DNA of 64,000 nt from Spiractinospora alimapuensis (GCF_018437505.1 NZ_CP072467.1:5232010-5296009); one strand, 5' to 3'; shown: positions 1 to 9,183, counted from the first letter of the stretch. Program-made: numbers and translations. The notes: generated by a model from the letters alone, not told the origin.

Positions 1-883
1 CTCCCGCCACCTGCGGTGCGCACCGCAGCGAGTAGGCGTCCTGCACCCGACCACATCCCTGGTGGGAGGCCGTGATGGCCGAGCCCGACAACATCGCGCG
101 CATGTTCGCCGCCGCGGCGGCCTGACCCGGGTGCGGCCGCAGGGCCTGGAGTTCGGCGGCGTAGGCGCGATCCGTGCCCAGCAGTGCCTCCACGCTCATG
201 GCGGCGGTGACGTCGGCGACGCGGAGCAGTCGACCGAGGTCGTGGCAGGCGAGTACCAGCATCCCGAGCATGCCGTCGGTCCCGTTGATGAGCGCGAGCC
301 CTTCCTTGGCGGCGAGCTCGAGGGGGAGCAGACCGGCGGACGCCAGGGCCTTCGCCGCGTCGACACGAGTCCCGGACGCGTCGTCGACCTCTCCCTCGCC
401 CATCAGTGCCAGCGCGACGTGAGAGAGCGGCGCGAGGTCCCCGGAACAGCCGAGACTGCCGTACTCGTACACGACCGGAGTGATGCCGGCGTTGAGCATC
501 CCGGCGAGCGCGTCGGCCGTTTCCATGCGGACGCCGGTGCCCCCGGAGGCGAGGGTGCGCAGCCGCAACAGCATCAGCGCGCGCACCACCTCACGTTCCA
601 CCTCCGTCCCGCTCCCGGCGGCGTGCGACCGGATGAGAGACCGTTGCAACCGCGCACGCAGGTCCGGCTCGATGTGCCGGGTGGCCAGCGCCCCGAAGCC
701 GGTACTGACCCCGTACGCCGGCTCGCTCTCCTCCGCGAGCCGCCGCACCCGGGCACGCCCATCGGCGACGTCCTGCCGTGCTTCGTCCGTGATAACCACG
801 GCGACCCCGTCGCGGGCGACCGCCACGACGTCGTTCAAAGTGAGTGGCCCGCGCCCCAGCGCGACCTTCGACGGTGAGTTCAC
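1..883 (-). CDS. hutH: Histidine ammonia-lyase, 5' part (runs off left edge)
   Basis: Histidine ammonia-lyase deaminates L-histidine to urocanate, the first step of histidine degradation, in the cytosol. The minus-strand frame reads without a stop from a GTG at 883 to the window edge, about 294 residues, so roughly the last 40 percent of a normal ~510-residue enzyme is missing. The conserved YGVSTGFG stretch is near residue 57. GSLGCSGDLAPL spans residues 142-153; its Cys146-Ser147-Gly148 would cyclise to the MIO cofactor, Cys replacing the usual Ala as in streptomycete enzymes. AAKEGLALINGTDGML follows, as expected for the family. A GGGGGT purine run lies just before the GTG. It is divergent from an IclR regulator, the likely controller. 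Confidence 0.93.
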   Translation of the reverse strand, partial: MNSPSKVALGRGPLTLNDVVAVARDGVAVVITDEARQDVADGRARVRRLAEESEPAYGVSTGFGALATRHIEPDLRARLQRSLIRSHAAGSGTEVEREVVRALMLLRLRTLASGGTGVRMETADALAGMLNAGITPVVYEYGSLGCSGDLAPLSHVALALMGEGEVDDASGTRVDAAKALASAGLLPLELAAKEGLALINGTDGMLGMLVLACHDLGRLLRVADVTAAMSVEALLGTDRAYAAELQALRPHPGQAAAAANMRAMLSGSAITASHQGCGRVQDAYSLRCAPQVAG

Positions 884-989
884 ACCCCCATTGCACGCTC
901 CCAGCCGCCCCAGAGCGAGTACCCAGGCGGCGGAACCGTCCGAAATCTCAGACCCGCTGCCGCCCCGCGCGCTTCCGGCAGCCCAGCAC

Positions 990-1136
990 GCCCGGGCCGT
1001 ACGTGCGCGGACCTGTCTCCCGTCTCCGTCTCCGGGGAACTCCTCGCCGTCGGTGCATCCCCGTGTGCGCGGGGCTTTCCCGCCCCACGCATCGTCGCCC
1101 CCCTCCCCAGCGGTCCATCCCGGCGTGCGGATCGCC
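990..1136. repeat. Two or three degenerate CRISPR-like repeats in the hutH-IclR intergenic region
   Basis: This 308-base gap (884-1191) between hutH and the IclR gene holds no convincing gene. GGTGCATCCCCGTGTGCG begins at 1052 and a related GGTCCATCCCGGCGTGCG at 1112, 60 bases apart. Both resemble the actinobacterial type I-E repeat (GGTCCATCCCCGC...GCGGGG) and its ~61-base period. A weaker third copy (CGTGCGCGG) lies near 1000. The second copy has lost part of the hairpin, so this would be a relic. No cas genes are in the window. It could also be an imperfect regulatory repeat of the divergent promoters. Confidence 0.35.
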
Positions 1137-1191
1137 TCGGCGCGCGCCTCGTACGTGTTCAGAGGGGGTGCCTGCGTGTGACAATCTCCCC

Positions 1192-2028
1192 ATGAGTCAC
1201 GTTCCGGCCGCGACCAGGGCATTGCGGTTGTTGCGCTACTTGGCCACCCGGCCTGGGCCGGTGTCGGCGGCGGCGATCGCCACCGATCTGGGCCTACCGC
1301 GATCCAGCGTCTACCAGATCCTGGAGACGATGGCGGAGGAAGGCTTCGTGACGCATCTACCGGAGGAACGGCGGTGGGGGTTGGGGATCGCGGCGTTCGA
1401 GATCGGGACGGCGTACCTACGGCATGACCCCCTGGAGCGGCTGGCCCGTCCGCTGCTGGGGGACCTGAGCCGGGAGACGGCGGCCACCGCGCACCTCGGC
1501 ATCCTGCACGGGGCGGACACGCTGTATCTCCTGAAGGAACAGCCACCGCACGTGCCAACCCTGGTGACCGGCGTGGGGGTGCGGCTTCCGGCGCACCTGA
1601 CGGCGTCGGGGTGCGCGATCATGGCGCATCTGCCACGGGCCCAGGTTCGGGCCCTCTACCCCGGCCGGGACCAGTTCGTCTCACGGACGGGAAACGGGCC
1701 GGCGACTCCGAGTGACCTGCGGGACGTACTCGCCCGTGAGCGCAGACAGGGGTGGTCGAGCGAGGAGGGGCAGGTCACGACCGGGTTCTCCTCCGTTGCG
1801 GCGGCCGCGTTCGACCACAACGGCAGTCCGATCGCCGCGATCAGCCTCACCGTGCCCAGCGCGCGTCCGGTGACACTCGACGCGCTCGCGGCCGGGGTTC
1901 GTGACGCCGCCGCCGATCTCACCCGGCGGATGGGAGGACGACGAGCCGGAGCCGCGCGGTCGGCTCGCCCGCGGCGCCGTCCCGCCGGGGCGCACCGAGC
2001 GCGCGGCGCGCACCTCTCCGGAGCGTGA
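1192..2028 (+). CDS. IclR-family transcriptional regulator
   Basis: A 278-residue regulator starting at ATG 1192. The N-terminal winged helix-turn-helix covers about residues 5-65 (LRYLATRPGPVSAAAIATDL, then LPRSSVYQILETM). The C-terminal effector domain carries AHLGILHGADTLYLLKEQ and the IAAISLTVPSARP block typical of IclR proteins. The last ~30 residues are arginine- and alanine-rich and probably disordered. It is divergent from hutH, and IclR proteins usually act on adjacent catabolic genes, so control of histidine use is the simplest inference. The effector cannot be told from sequence. Confidence 0.88.
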   Translation: MSHVPAATRALRLLRYLATRPGPVSAAAIATDLGLPRSSVYQILETMAEEGFVTHLPEERRWGLGIAAFEIGTAYLRHDPLERLARPLLGDLSRETAATAHLGILHGADTLYLLKEQPPHVPTLVTGVGVRLPAHLTASGCAIMAHLPRAQVRALYPGRDQFVSRTGNGPATPSDLRDVLARERRQGWSSEEGQVTTGFSSVAAAAFDHNGSPIAAISLTVPSARPVTLDALAAGVRDAAADLTRRMGGRRAGAARSARPRRRPAGAHRARGAHLSGA

Positions 2029-2054
2029 TACTTCGCCCGCCGGTGGGCGGGTGG

Positions 2055-3359
2055 TCAGCAGACGCTGTCGCTCGGCTTGGGAACACCCAGACCGAACAGG
2101 ACGCGGGCCTTGAGCCCCACCCACGTACCCGCGAGCGCGGTGATCGCCCAGAGCCAGCCGTGCAGGCTGCCCGACCCGATCCCCGCCAGGTAGGCGCCGA
2201 TGTTGCAACCGCCGGCGAGTCGGGCGCCGATTCCCATCAACACTCCGCCGAGCAGGGCGGTCAGCACCACCCGCCACCGCATGCCCGTGTGCAGTTTCCA
2301 GCTTCCGGCCGCTGCGGCGGCCACCGCCGCACCGAGGACGATGCCGATGTTGGTGAGGCTGTTCTTGTCGGCGAGCACCGGGCCGGCCAGCATGGCCGAC
2401 TCGCGTTCCTGCTGCCAGAACGCCCACGTCTCCGGCTGCAGGCCGATGAGCTGCAGCCCCTTCGCCCCCCACAGGTTGAACGCGGAGGTGATGCCCCACG
2501 CCCCGCCGGACACCAGCAGGACGCCGGCCCCCAGAGCGGCGAGCACCAGCGCGCCCACAAGCATTGGCCAGTTACCGCGGAAGACCCGCAGGAAGCCGGT
2601 CGTGCTGGGGACGGCGCCCACGGGCGGCGGGGTGCGGCGGTTCTGCACCAGCCTCGTTCCCACGACCAGGGCCACGAGCAGCGCGATGGTGATTCCCCAG
2701 GAACCCGCCCAACCGACGTGGTCCGACAACAGGAACGGCGGAAGCGCGGGAAGGTCGCTGACGGCGGGCCAGATGCCGCTGTAGATGATCGAACCGGCGA
2801 TGAATCCGGCGAGGGTCACCAGGATGGTGGACTGCCCGGAGCCCACGGCGAACAGTGTGCCCGAGGCGCAGGCCCCGCCCAGCTGCATCCCGATACCGAA
2901 CAGGAACGCGCCGAGGAACAGGCCCACCCCGATCGCCCCGGCCGAAGCCTGCGGCGCTGAGCCGAACAGCCCGGTTCCGGTGCCGATGACCAGTGCGAAC
3001 AACGTCGCGGTGGTGCCGAGTAGCAGGGCGTGCGCGCGTAGCCCGGTCCCGTTGCCCACCGCGACGAACTGCCGCCAGGCGGAGGTGAACCCGAACCGGG
3101 AGTGGAACAGGGCGAGCCCCAGCCCGGTGCCGAGCAGGAGCAGCGTCGCCTGCTGCGCCCCGTGCGTGGTGCCCACGTACCAGGCCAACGCGACGACCAC
3201 CACCGCGGCGATGGCGAGCGGGCCCCAGCGGACGGGGTCTAGCGCGGGTGCGGACGGCGGAGGTGTGGACAGCGCGTTGTGGAAGAGCAATCGCGACGCG
3301 GGCGATTCCTTCGTGCTGGAGGAAGGCGTGATGGACGTCGTCATCCCGGAGGGCTCCAT
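2055..3359 (-). CDS. YeeE/YedE-family sulfur-compound transporter
   Basis: An integral membrane protein of about 434 residues with two YeeE/YedE modules. Family members such as TsuA import thiosulfate or related sulfur compounds through conserved cysteines. The first module carries FGIGMQLGGACASGTLF and the second MGIGARLAGGCNIGAYLAG; the Cys in each GG-C motif is the expected substrate-relay residue. Around ten hydrophobic segments are visible. I start it at the ATG at 3359 because the upstream extension is proline-rich and non-conserved; ATG 3344 is also possible, and neither has a good Shine-Dalgarno. No tusA or sulfurtransferase lies next to it, so the exact substrate is open. Confidence 0.85.
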   Translation of the reverse strand: MEPSGMTTSITPSSSTKESPASRLLFHNALSTPPPSAPALDPVRWGPLAIAAVVVVALAWYVGTTHGAQQATLLLLGTGLGLALFHSRFGFTSAWRQFVAVGNGTGLRAHALLLGTTATLFALVIGTGTGLFGSAPQASAGAIGVGLFLGAFLFGIGMQLGGACASGTLFAVGSGQSTILVTLAGFIAGSIIYSGIWPAVSDLPALPPFLLSDHVGWAGSWGITIALLVALVVGTRLVQNRRTPPPVGAVPSTTGFLRVFRGNWPMLVGALVLAALGAGVLLVSGGAWGITSAFNLWGAKGLQLIGLQPETWAFWQQERESAMLAGPVLADKNSLTNIGIVLGAAVAAAAAGSWKLHTGMRWRVVLTALLGGVLMGIGARLAGGCNIGAYLAGIGSGSLHGWLWAITALAGTWVGLKARVLFGLGVPKPSDSVC

Positions 3360-3599
3360 GACAGGACGAGGCGGCCGGACCGTGGGCCGCGGGAATGGTC
3401 GGAAGGTTGTCGCCGCGGGTGCGGGAAGCGGCAGTGACGGCGGGAGGGCGCGGGTTAGGCAGCCCGGAGGTGGCGACGGCAACACAGGCCGTCGTCAGTG
3501 CTCGTCAGCGCGTGGGAAATCAACACCATGCGCAAAAACCTCGCCGGACCAGACATAGTGCCCACCATGGTACGCGCACGGCGCCAACACGGGCGACGC

Positions 3600-3976
3600 C
3601 GGCCCCGGCCGTGCGCGAACCGGCGGCTCGGGGAGGAGGAATGCCGGAGCTCAGGAGCTCACAGGCGTGGTCCGGTTCGCGGATGAAGGCGACGTCGAAG
3701 TCCCTGTGCCACGTCTGGCTCTCGTCGTTGGACGCCTCCCAGCGGGCCGCGACACGTCGCTCCGGTAGCTCGGGTATCCGACCCGCCAAAAATCCTCGCG
3801 CAGGCGAGCCGGAAGCGCACCGACCCGACGCGATCCAGCACGAGATCCGTGACCGTGATCGCCGAGGTTCGGGCGAGCCGCGCCTTGAGAGCCTCGCGCC
3901 CCTCCGCGGAGTCGTGCAACGCCGCGGCGAGCGGGTGTGACCGTACGCCATCATCCATCGGCGGGATTGTAGCCAC
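3600..3976 (-). pseudogene. Frameshifted small ORF of unknown family
   Basis: From ATG 3976 one frame reads about 60 residues of high-GC3 sequence (SAEGREALKARLARTSAITV). Near 3770 coding character moves to a second minus-strand frame that continues ARWEASNDESQTWHRDFDVA and then fades below ~3600. Joining the frames would give a protein of roughly 115-125 residues that I do not recognise. This looks like a gene broken by a single indel, or a sequencing error. It lies upstream of the YeeE-type gene and downstream of the unknown gene at 3998. The left boundary is approximate. Confidence 0.4.
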
Positions 3977-3997
3977 TCCCGCCGAGATGGCCGCGTT

Positions 3998-4672
3998 CTA
4001 GAGTCCGAAGGCCTGGTTGGTCCAGGTGTACTGGGCGTGGAGAAGTTCGGCCAGAGCGGAGGTCACGGGATCCTGGGGGCTGGGCCGGGCCACCTCGACG
4101 TGGGGCTCGCCCGTGTCCTCGGTGCCGTCGACCCACATGGTGAGCCGGGCCCCCTCACGGTCCACCGCCCAGGCGGTGAGTGTGGGGGTCGCGGCGGGGG
4201 AGGCCTCGAGGTCCCCGGGACGTAGGTAGCCCTCGACGATGTTCTCGGCGAGTGCCTGCCCCGCCGCGCTGTCGCCAGGCCGGACCAGGTGGGTCTGCCA
4301 CACGACGACCTGGGCGTCGATGCGGAGCATCCGCTGCAACCGGTGGTGCTCGGCATCGAAGTCCTCCGACGAGGGGACGGGGGCCTGTCGAAGGGACTCG
4401 GCGCCCGCGCTGAGGAACGTCCGCAGGTCACTGTCGCAGTATTCCCACGCGCCTGGCTCCACGTCCTGCGCGATGAAGCCCACCATGGGGTAGGGGGCGT
4501 CAGGAAGCGTGTTGTAGCCGACGAAGAGATGGGGGTACGTCAGCGGGTCCCCGTCACGGAACAGGGAAAGCGCGCCGTGCGTCACCTGACCCAGTGGACC
4601 GTGCCCGTGGTCGGGAAACTGGCTCGCTGACTGAAGTGTGGAGGTCTGTCGCACCTTTCCAGACTCGCACAA
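3998..4672 (-). CDS. Hypothetical protein, unknown family
   Basis: A 224-residue soluble protein if it starts at TTG 4672; GTG 4654 is an alternative with a nearby GGAAAG. I do not recognise the family. Visible features are GALSLFRDGDPLTYPHLFVG near the N-terminus, a central acidic and helical segment (EDFDAEHHRLQRMLRIDAQV), and a C-terminal ARLTMWVDGTED strand pattern. No signal peptide or membrane segment is evident. GC3 is high throughout, which supports real coding. It is divergent from the gene at 4741. Confidence 0.6.
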   Translation of the reverse strand: MCESGKVRQTSTLQSASQFPDHGHGPLGQVTHGALSLFRDGDPLTYPHLFVGYNTLPDAPYPMVGFIAQDVEPGAWEYCDSDLRTFLSAGAESLRQAPVPSSEDFDAEHHRLQRMLRIDAQVVVWQTHLVRPGDSAAGQALAENIVEGYLRPGDLEASPAATPTLTAWAVDREGARLTMWVDGTEDTGEPHVEVARPSPQDPVTSALAELLHAQYTWTNQAFGL

Positions 4673-4740
4673 TCGCGTGGCGTTGTCCCGTGAATGCCCA
4701 AGGTGATCGACCTGTTCTGTGCGAGTGCCGTCTGGTTAAG

Positions 4741-5259
4741 ATGTCCCGGGCTTTCCGGCGGAGGGTGAGGCACACCGTGGAGTTCGACGGCGGACTGGGC
4801 GTGGTAGCGCGGGTGCGTGACGGTCGGTTGGAGGTTCGGACCGAGACCGGTACCAGGATTCTGGCCATGGACGACGTCGTGCGCACGGCCGTCCAAGGCG
4901 GCCGATGGTCCCGGCGCGGAACCCTGGAATTCCGACTGGGCAGTGGAGAGACCGTCGCCGTCCCTTTCTCCCGCGAGAACCGGCCACGGGCACGGCGACT
5001 GCACAAGTGGCTCGCCCACCGTCGTCAACGAGTCGAGGTCAGGCGGGAGGCCGAGGAGTTCCGGCGGCGGAAGCTCCAGACCATCGAGGAAGACCGTGAG
5101 CTGTTCGCGGGCCGGGCGGAGCGCGGGGAGATCTCCCCGGAGGCCTATGCGGCCTTCGAACGCGAGGCCGCGCACACCGTCGAACAACTCGATCGGCAAC
5201 TGCGCGAGCTGGAGTCCACGCTACGACGCGGTGAGGACGAGGGCCCGGGCGACGCCTGA
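4741..5259 (+). CDS. Putative DUF4429/SHOCT-like protein
   Basis: About 172 residues from ATG 4741; GTG 4777 would give a slightly shorter form. Residues ~12-100 form a beta-rich pattern (VEFDGGLGVVARVRDGRLEV, RILAMDDVV, GTLEFRLGSGETVAVPF) resembling the pleckstrin-like DUF4429 fold. The C-terminal ~50 residues are helical and charged, with ELFAGRAERGEISPEAYAAF, which looks like a SHOCT oligomerisation motif. Proteins of this type are small actinobacterial cytoplasmic proteins of unknown role. The family assignment is by pattern only. Confidence 0.6.
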   Translation: MSRAFRRRVRHTVEFDGGLGVVARVRDGRLEVRTETGTRILAMDDVVRTAVQGGRWSRRGTLEFRLGSGETVAVPFSRENRPRARRLHKWLAHRRQRVEVRREAEEFRRRKLQTIEEDRELFAGRAERGEISPEAYAAFEREAAHTVEQLDRQLRELESTLRRGEDEGPGDA

Positions 5260-5681
5260 GAAAGAGCGGTCGCGCCGATCGCCCGGCCGCCCCCTCGCGT
5301 GCTCCACCCGATGGCCGGTTCGGCGGATCGTGTGGGTGCTCGACGAGTCAGGGCGCGGTGAGGAGAGGACAGGGGACCCCCTCGCGGAGACCTGTGGATG
5401 CCCCTGAGCGGATCGGGTTCGCGAAAAGTAGGCTGTGCTGAAGGGGGGGACCCCGCGCCCGGCGGACCTCATCGCGGCTGAGCGGCGCGGGCGTCGTGCT
5501 GGTGTTGGGGCGGGTGCGGGGCGGTCCGGCACGTTGGTCCGGGCATCCCGCTCACCCTCGCTCCTTCCTCGCAACTGTGGCTCCGACGTGTCGGCGGCAC
5601 GTCCTGGATCTCTCGCGCTGGGTGATCGGATCCCTCACCCAGGGTTGGCGCTTGCTCAGGACCTCGGTCGGGAGTATTTTG
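5260..5681. other. Intergenic region without recognisable genes
   Basis: About 420 bases between the DUF4429-like gene and the monooxygenase promoter. Short ORFs on both strands here have proline/arginine-rich compositions typical of antisense reading of GC-rich DNA. I see no RNA gene or repeat. Confidence 0.5.
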
Positions 5682-5700
5682 TTTACGGTACCGTTCCGTT
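5682..5700 (+). promoter_or_regulatory. Likely TetR operator upstream of the monooxygenase
   Basis: A perfect 10-base palindrome ACGGTACCGT at 5685-5694, followed by a partial repeat TTCCGTT, sits in an AT-richer stretch just before a strong AAGGAGG (5708-5714) and the ATG at 5724. Such short palindromes are typical operators for TetR proteins of the adjacent type, and a TetR gene is the last gene of this unit. Autoregulation of the unit is therefore inferred. Confidence 0.6.
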
Positions 5701-5723
5701 AATAAATAAGGAGGCGGGCGGCC

Positions 5724-7249
5724 ATGACAGACACCGAGGCACTGGTTGTGGGGGCCGGTCCCACCGGGTTGACCGCGGCGTGCGCCCTGCGGCTGCAGGG
5801 GGTGTCGGTTCGGGTCATCGACGCCAACGAAGCCCCGTCCCGCAGCTCACGAGCCAACTTCATGCACGCTCGAGGCGCCGAGGTGCTGGACCGGCTGGGC
5901 GCGCTGGGGGACCTGGCGGAGAGCGCGATCTCCGCTCTCACCATCACGGTGCATGTCGCGGGTGAGCCGGTGTCGGTGGTGCGGTTCGGGGACGTCGGCC
6001 TACGCACCAGCCGTCCCGCTCTGCTGGCCCCGCAGTCACGGGTGGAGGAATCCCTCCGGGAACGCCTGGCCGACCTGGGGACAGAGGTGGAGTGGGGGAC
6101 ACGGCTCGAGGCCCTCCACCAGGAACCCGACGGGGTGGACGCGTCGGTGTCCGGCGGGTCGCGCATCCGTGCCCAGTGGGTCGTCGGTGCCGACGGGGCG
6201 CACTCCACCACGCGCAAGCTCATCGGAGAACCGTTCCCCGGCACGCCCGTCGCCGACACCTGGTTGCTGGCGGACGTTCACCTGGACTGGCCCCTGGAAC
6301 CCAACGGTTCCTACGGTTGGCTCCACGCCGACGGTGTGCTCGGAGCCCTGCCGATGCGCGACCCCGACGGGCCTGGCATCATCTGGCGCCTGATGGCCTA
6401 CGAACCCGGGCTCGCCGACACCCAGCTCACCACCGACGAGATCCTGGAGCGCCTGCGGCGGATCCTCCCCGAGCGGACCCGGATCTCCGACATCCACGTC
6501 CACGACGCCACCTGGTCGTCCGTCTTCCGCATCCACCGTCGCCTGGCGAACACCTACCGGCGGGAACGGGTACTGATCGCCGGCGACGCGGCGCACATCC
6601 ACTCACCCATGGGCGGGCAAGGGATGCTCACTGGGGTCGGGGACGCCGAGAACCTCGCCTGGAAGCTCGCCTTGGTGCAGCGCGGCCTCGCCACCCCGGA
6701 CCTCCTGGACACCTACCAGGAGGAACGCCGTCCGCTCGCCGAGAGCGTCCTACGCACCACGACGTGAACTCCCGGATCCAGCTCGGCGAAGGGGCCATCC
6801 TGCGGTATTTCCGCGAGCACGTGCTCCTCGGCGTGATCGGGTTGTCGCCCGTCCAGCGCTGGGCCACCAAGATCGCCTCCCAACTGGGGGTGAGCTACCG
6901 CAAGGGTCCGTTGGGCGGCCACCGCGCGCTGCTGTCGTCCGGACGCCCAGGGGTGGGGGACCGGGTTCCCGACCTGCCCTGTCTTCGCCCCGACGGAACC
7001 GAGACCCGGCTGCACAGTGAGCTCGGCCGCCACTGGGTGCTCCTCACCCCGACCGACCTCCCGCCGACGGCCGACGCCGCGCGTGCCCGCCTGGGCGACC
7101 ACGTGGTCACTCTGCGCCCCCAGGCCCGAGGGCTCACCGACCACCTACTGGTCCGGCCCGACGCCCATCTCCTCTGGCGTGGCGACGCCGACGGCGACGG
7201 CCCGGCCGGGACACTGGACGCTCTGCTGCGGACAGGACGCATCCGATGA
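5724..7249 (+). pseudogene. Class A FAD monooxygenase, frameshifted
   Basis: A flavoprotein aromatic hydroxylase of the PgaE/rifampicin-monooxygenase type, about 508 residues if intact. The first frame (5724-6767) has the FAD-binding VVGAGPTGLTAACAL at the N-terminus and RVLIAGDAAHIHSPMGGQGM near residue 285. It stops at TGA 6765-6767, but the C-terminal part continues in another frame (VNSRIQLGEGAILRYFREHV to the end at 7249), including the thioredoxin-like C-terminal domain. One missing base near 6762 explains both frames. The C-terminal frame ends in an ATGA overlap with the TetR start, showing the original gene order. It may be a true pseudogene or a sequence error. Confidence 0.85.
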
Positions 7250-7851
7250 CCGCGCCAGCACGACATCCCGGCCGCGGACGTCCCCGCGACCCCGAGACCG
7301 ACCGTGCGATCCTCGACGCCGCCTTGGACCTCTTCGTCGAAGGAGGTGCGGAGGCGGCCAGCATGCAGGCGATCGCCGCCCGGGCCGGAGTCGGCAAACT
7401 CACCGTCTACCGGCGCTGGTCCGCGAAGGAGGAGCTGATCGCCCAGGCCATCGAGGCTCGACGCGGCGACATCCCCGAACCCCACGGCGACACCGTCGCC
7501 CAGGCCGTGGAGCGGGTGATCCCGCCCGCCGTCGAGGCCATGGTGCACCCCGGGTTCCGCGCCATGCTGGCCCAGACCCTGGGTTCCGCCCAGACCCACC
7601 CCCGCATCATGGCGGCGTACTGGGACAACCACATCCTTCCTCGTCGTCGCGTGGCCGAGGTTCTCCTCACCCGCGCCGTCGCCGAGGGCCTCATTCCCTC
7701 CGACGCCGACTTCGACATCCTCATCGACATGATGGTCGGGGCCGTCACCTACCGCGTTCTCCAGCCTCGTCCCCTGGACAGGTCCGAGGCCGAGCGATAC
7801 CTCCGGTCCGTCTACCGGCAGGCTGGGCTGTTGCCCGCGGTGTCGGACTGA
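7246..7851 (+). CDS. TetR-family transcriptional regulator
   Basis: A 201-residue repressor. The N-terminal helix-turn-helix covers residues ~18-64 (DRAILDAALDLFVEGGAEAA, IAARAGVGKLTVYRRWSAKE). The C-terminal domain looks like TetR_C_11/AcrR types (HPGFRAMLAQTLG...FDILIDMMVGAVTYRVL). Its ATG overlaps the end of the monooxygenase frame by four bases, so the two are translationally coupled. It probably binds the ACGGTACCGT palindrome at 5685-5694. The ligand is likely an aromatic or antibiotic-like substrate of the monooxygenase. Confidence 0.9.
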   Translation: MTAPARHPGRGRPRDPETDRAILDAALDLFVEGGAEAASMQAIAARAGVGKLTVYRRWSAKEELIAQAIEARRGDIPEPHGDTVAQAVERVIPPAVEAMVHPGFRAMLAQTLGSAQTHPRIMAAYWDNHILPRRRVAEVLLTRAVAEGLIPSDADFDILIDMMVGAVTYRVLQPRPLDRSEAERYLRSVYRQAGLLPAVSD

Positions 7852-7852
7852 G

Positions 7853-9103
7853 TCAGGAGCCGTGTCGGTCCGGGGTGGTGAAGGTCCGCGCCCCGGGAGC
7901 CAGTCCAGCGAGGGCGGGGGCGACGAAGCACGCCACCGCGCAGGCGATGAGCACCGGTTCCATGCCGAAGGTCTGTGCCGCGGGAGCGATCAGTGCCAGT
8001 CCCACGGGAGCCATGCCGTAGGAGAGGAGGAAGTCCAGGGAGGACACACGGGCGAGCTTGCCCGGGTCCACCTCGCGTTGGGCCGCGGTGAACCACGGCA
8101 CGTTGAAGAGCTCGATCCCGACGCCGGCCACGACGTAGGCCGCGATGACGACGAGAGGGTGGAGCTCGACGACCAGGCTGAGGGGCGCGAACCCGTACAG
8201 GCCGAGACCCGCGAGGGCGGCCCATCCGCGCCGAGTCGGTGACCAGCGGGCGACCACCAACGCCCCGATGAGGGCGCCGGCCGTGTACGCCGTGAGCGCG
8301 CCCGCCAACACCATTTCCGTGCCGTAGTACTCCTTGCTCGCCAACGGCAGAAGGACCCCGGTCGCGGAGTACCCGGTGGCGATCACGGCGGTGAGCGCCG
8401 CGAGCCCCGGCAGGAACCACGGGTGTCGACGGGCCTCGGCCAACCCCTCGGCGAACTCCCTGGCCACCGGCGCCCTGTCGGAGGGACGCTCGGGGGCGCG
8501 AGCGCCGGAACGTGGCAACAACGCGGCGGCCAGCCAGAGCGCGGATGTCGCCAGGAGCAGTGTGGAGCTCGCGACGAACGCCGACAGCAGCGCGGCGGTA
8601 CCCGGCCCCACCAATGTGGCGACACGAACCGAGAGCGTGATCGCCGCGTTCGCGCGCTGTCGGTTGTCCGGCGCGACGACCTCCGCGGTCAGTGCCTGGA
8701 AGGCGGGACGGCAGGCTCCCTGCCCCGCGCCCACCACCGACGCGGCGAGAGCCGCGAGGGCCAGGGACGTACCGAGCCCGGCGACCATCACCGGTGTGGC
8801 CGCGGCAGCGGCGAGTCCGGAGCACAGGACCACGGCCCGACGGGAGTGGCGGTCGGCGAGCACCCCGCCCACGGGGACACAGACCAGGAAGCCGACGGTT
8901 CGGGCGGCGAGGACGACGCCCAGCCCCGCCGCCGTGAGCGAGCCGTCCAGCACCGCGAGGCCGAGCAGGAACGGCATCGCCCAGGTCGCGAGACCGGACG
9001 CCGTGGTTGCGCTCCACAGGAGGAGGAAGGGGCTGGATCGGATGAGTGGCCCACCCGCGGGGCGAGTGTCATGGGTGGTGGGCTCGTTGCTCCGCGGAGT
9101 CAT
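7853..9103 (-). CDS. MFS transporter (EntS-like exporter family)
   Basis: A 416-residue major facilitator with twelve predicted hydrophobic segments and the loop motif GGVLADRHSRRAVVL after TM2. It resembles MFS_3 members that export siderophores or drugs. I chose ATG 9103 (MTPRSNEPT) because an upstream GTG (9205) lies inside a strong hairpin and adds only a proline-rich tail. It is convergent with the TetR gene (one-base gap) and sits behind the metal-chelate uptake operon on the same strand, separated by a hairpin. Export of a chelator is plausible, but no biosynthesis genes are near. Confidence 0.85.
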   Translation of the reverse strand: MTPRSNEPTTHDTRPAGGPLIRSSPFLLLWSATTASGLATWAMPFLLGLAVLDGSLTAAGLGVVLAARTVGFLVCVPVGGVLADRHSRRAVVLCSGLAAAAATPVMVAGLGTSLALAALAASVVGAGQGACRPAFQALTAEVVAPDNRQRANAAITLSVRVATLVGPGTAALLSAFVASSTLLLATSALWLAAALLPRSGARAPERPSDRAPVAREFAEGLAEARRHPWFLPGLAALTAVIATGYSATGVLLPLASKEYYGTEMVLAGALTAYTAGALIGALVVARWSPTRRGWAALAGLGLYGFAPLSLVVELHPLVVIAAYVVAGVGIELFNVPWFTAAQREVDPGKLARVSSLDFLLSYGMAPVGLALIAPAAQTFGMEPVLIACAVACFVAPALAGLAPGARTFTTPDRHGS

Positions 9104-9183
9104 CGACGGGACGCGCTTTCTGTCAGGGCTGCGTGGGGGACGGTTGGGTGGTCCGTACTGGGGTGGTCGCTCCGGAGAGGAGG

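Noticed and set aside
990-1136. Functional CRISPR array
   Set aside because: Only two recognisable repeats, one damaged, and no cas genes in the window, so at most a relic.
2025-2960. 311-codon plus-strand ORF opposite the YeeE/YedE gene
   Set aside because: The opposite strand encodes a clear membrane protein with conserved motifs; this frame resembles no family.
5221-5574. Minus-strand ORF of 117 codons
   Set aside because: Arg/Pro/Ser-rich, overlaps the end of the preceding gene and lacks a start signal.
7812-9017. 401-codon minus-strand ORF in the MFS region
   Set aside because: Same strand but different frame from the MFS protein; Arg/Gly/Pro-rich and without membrane pattern.
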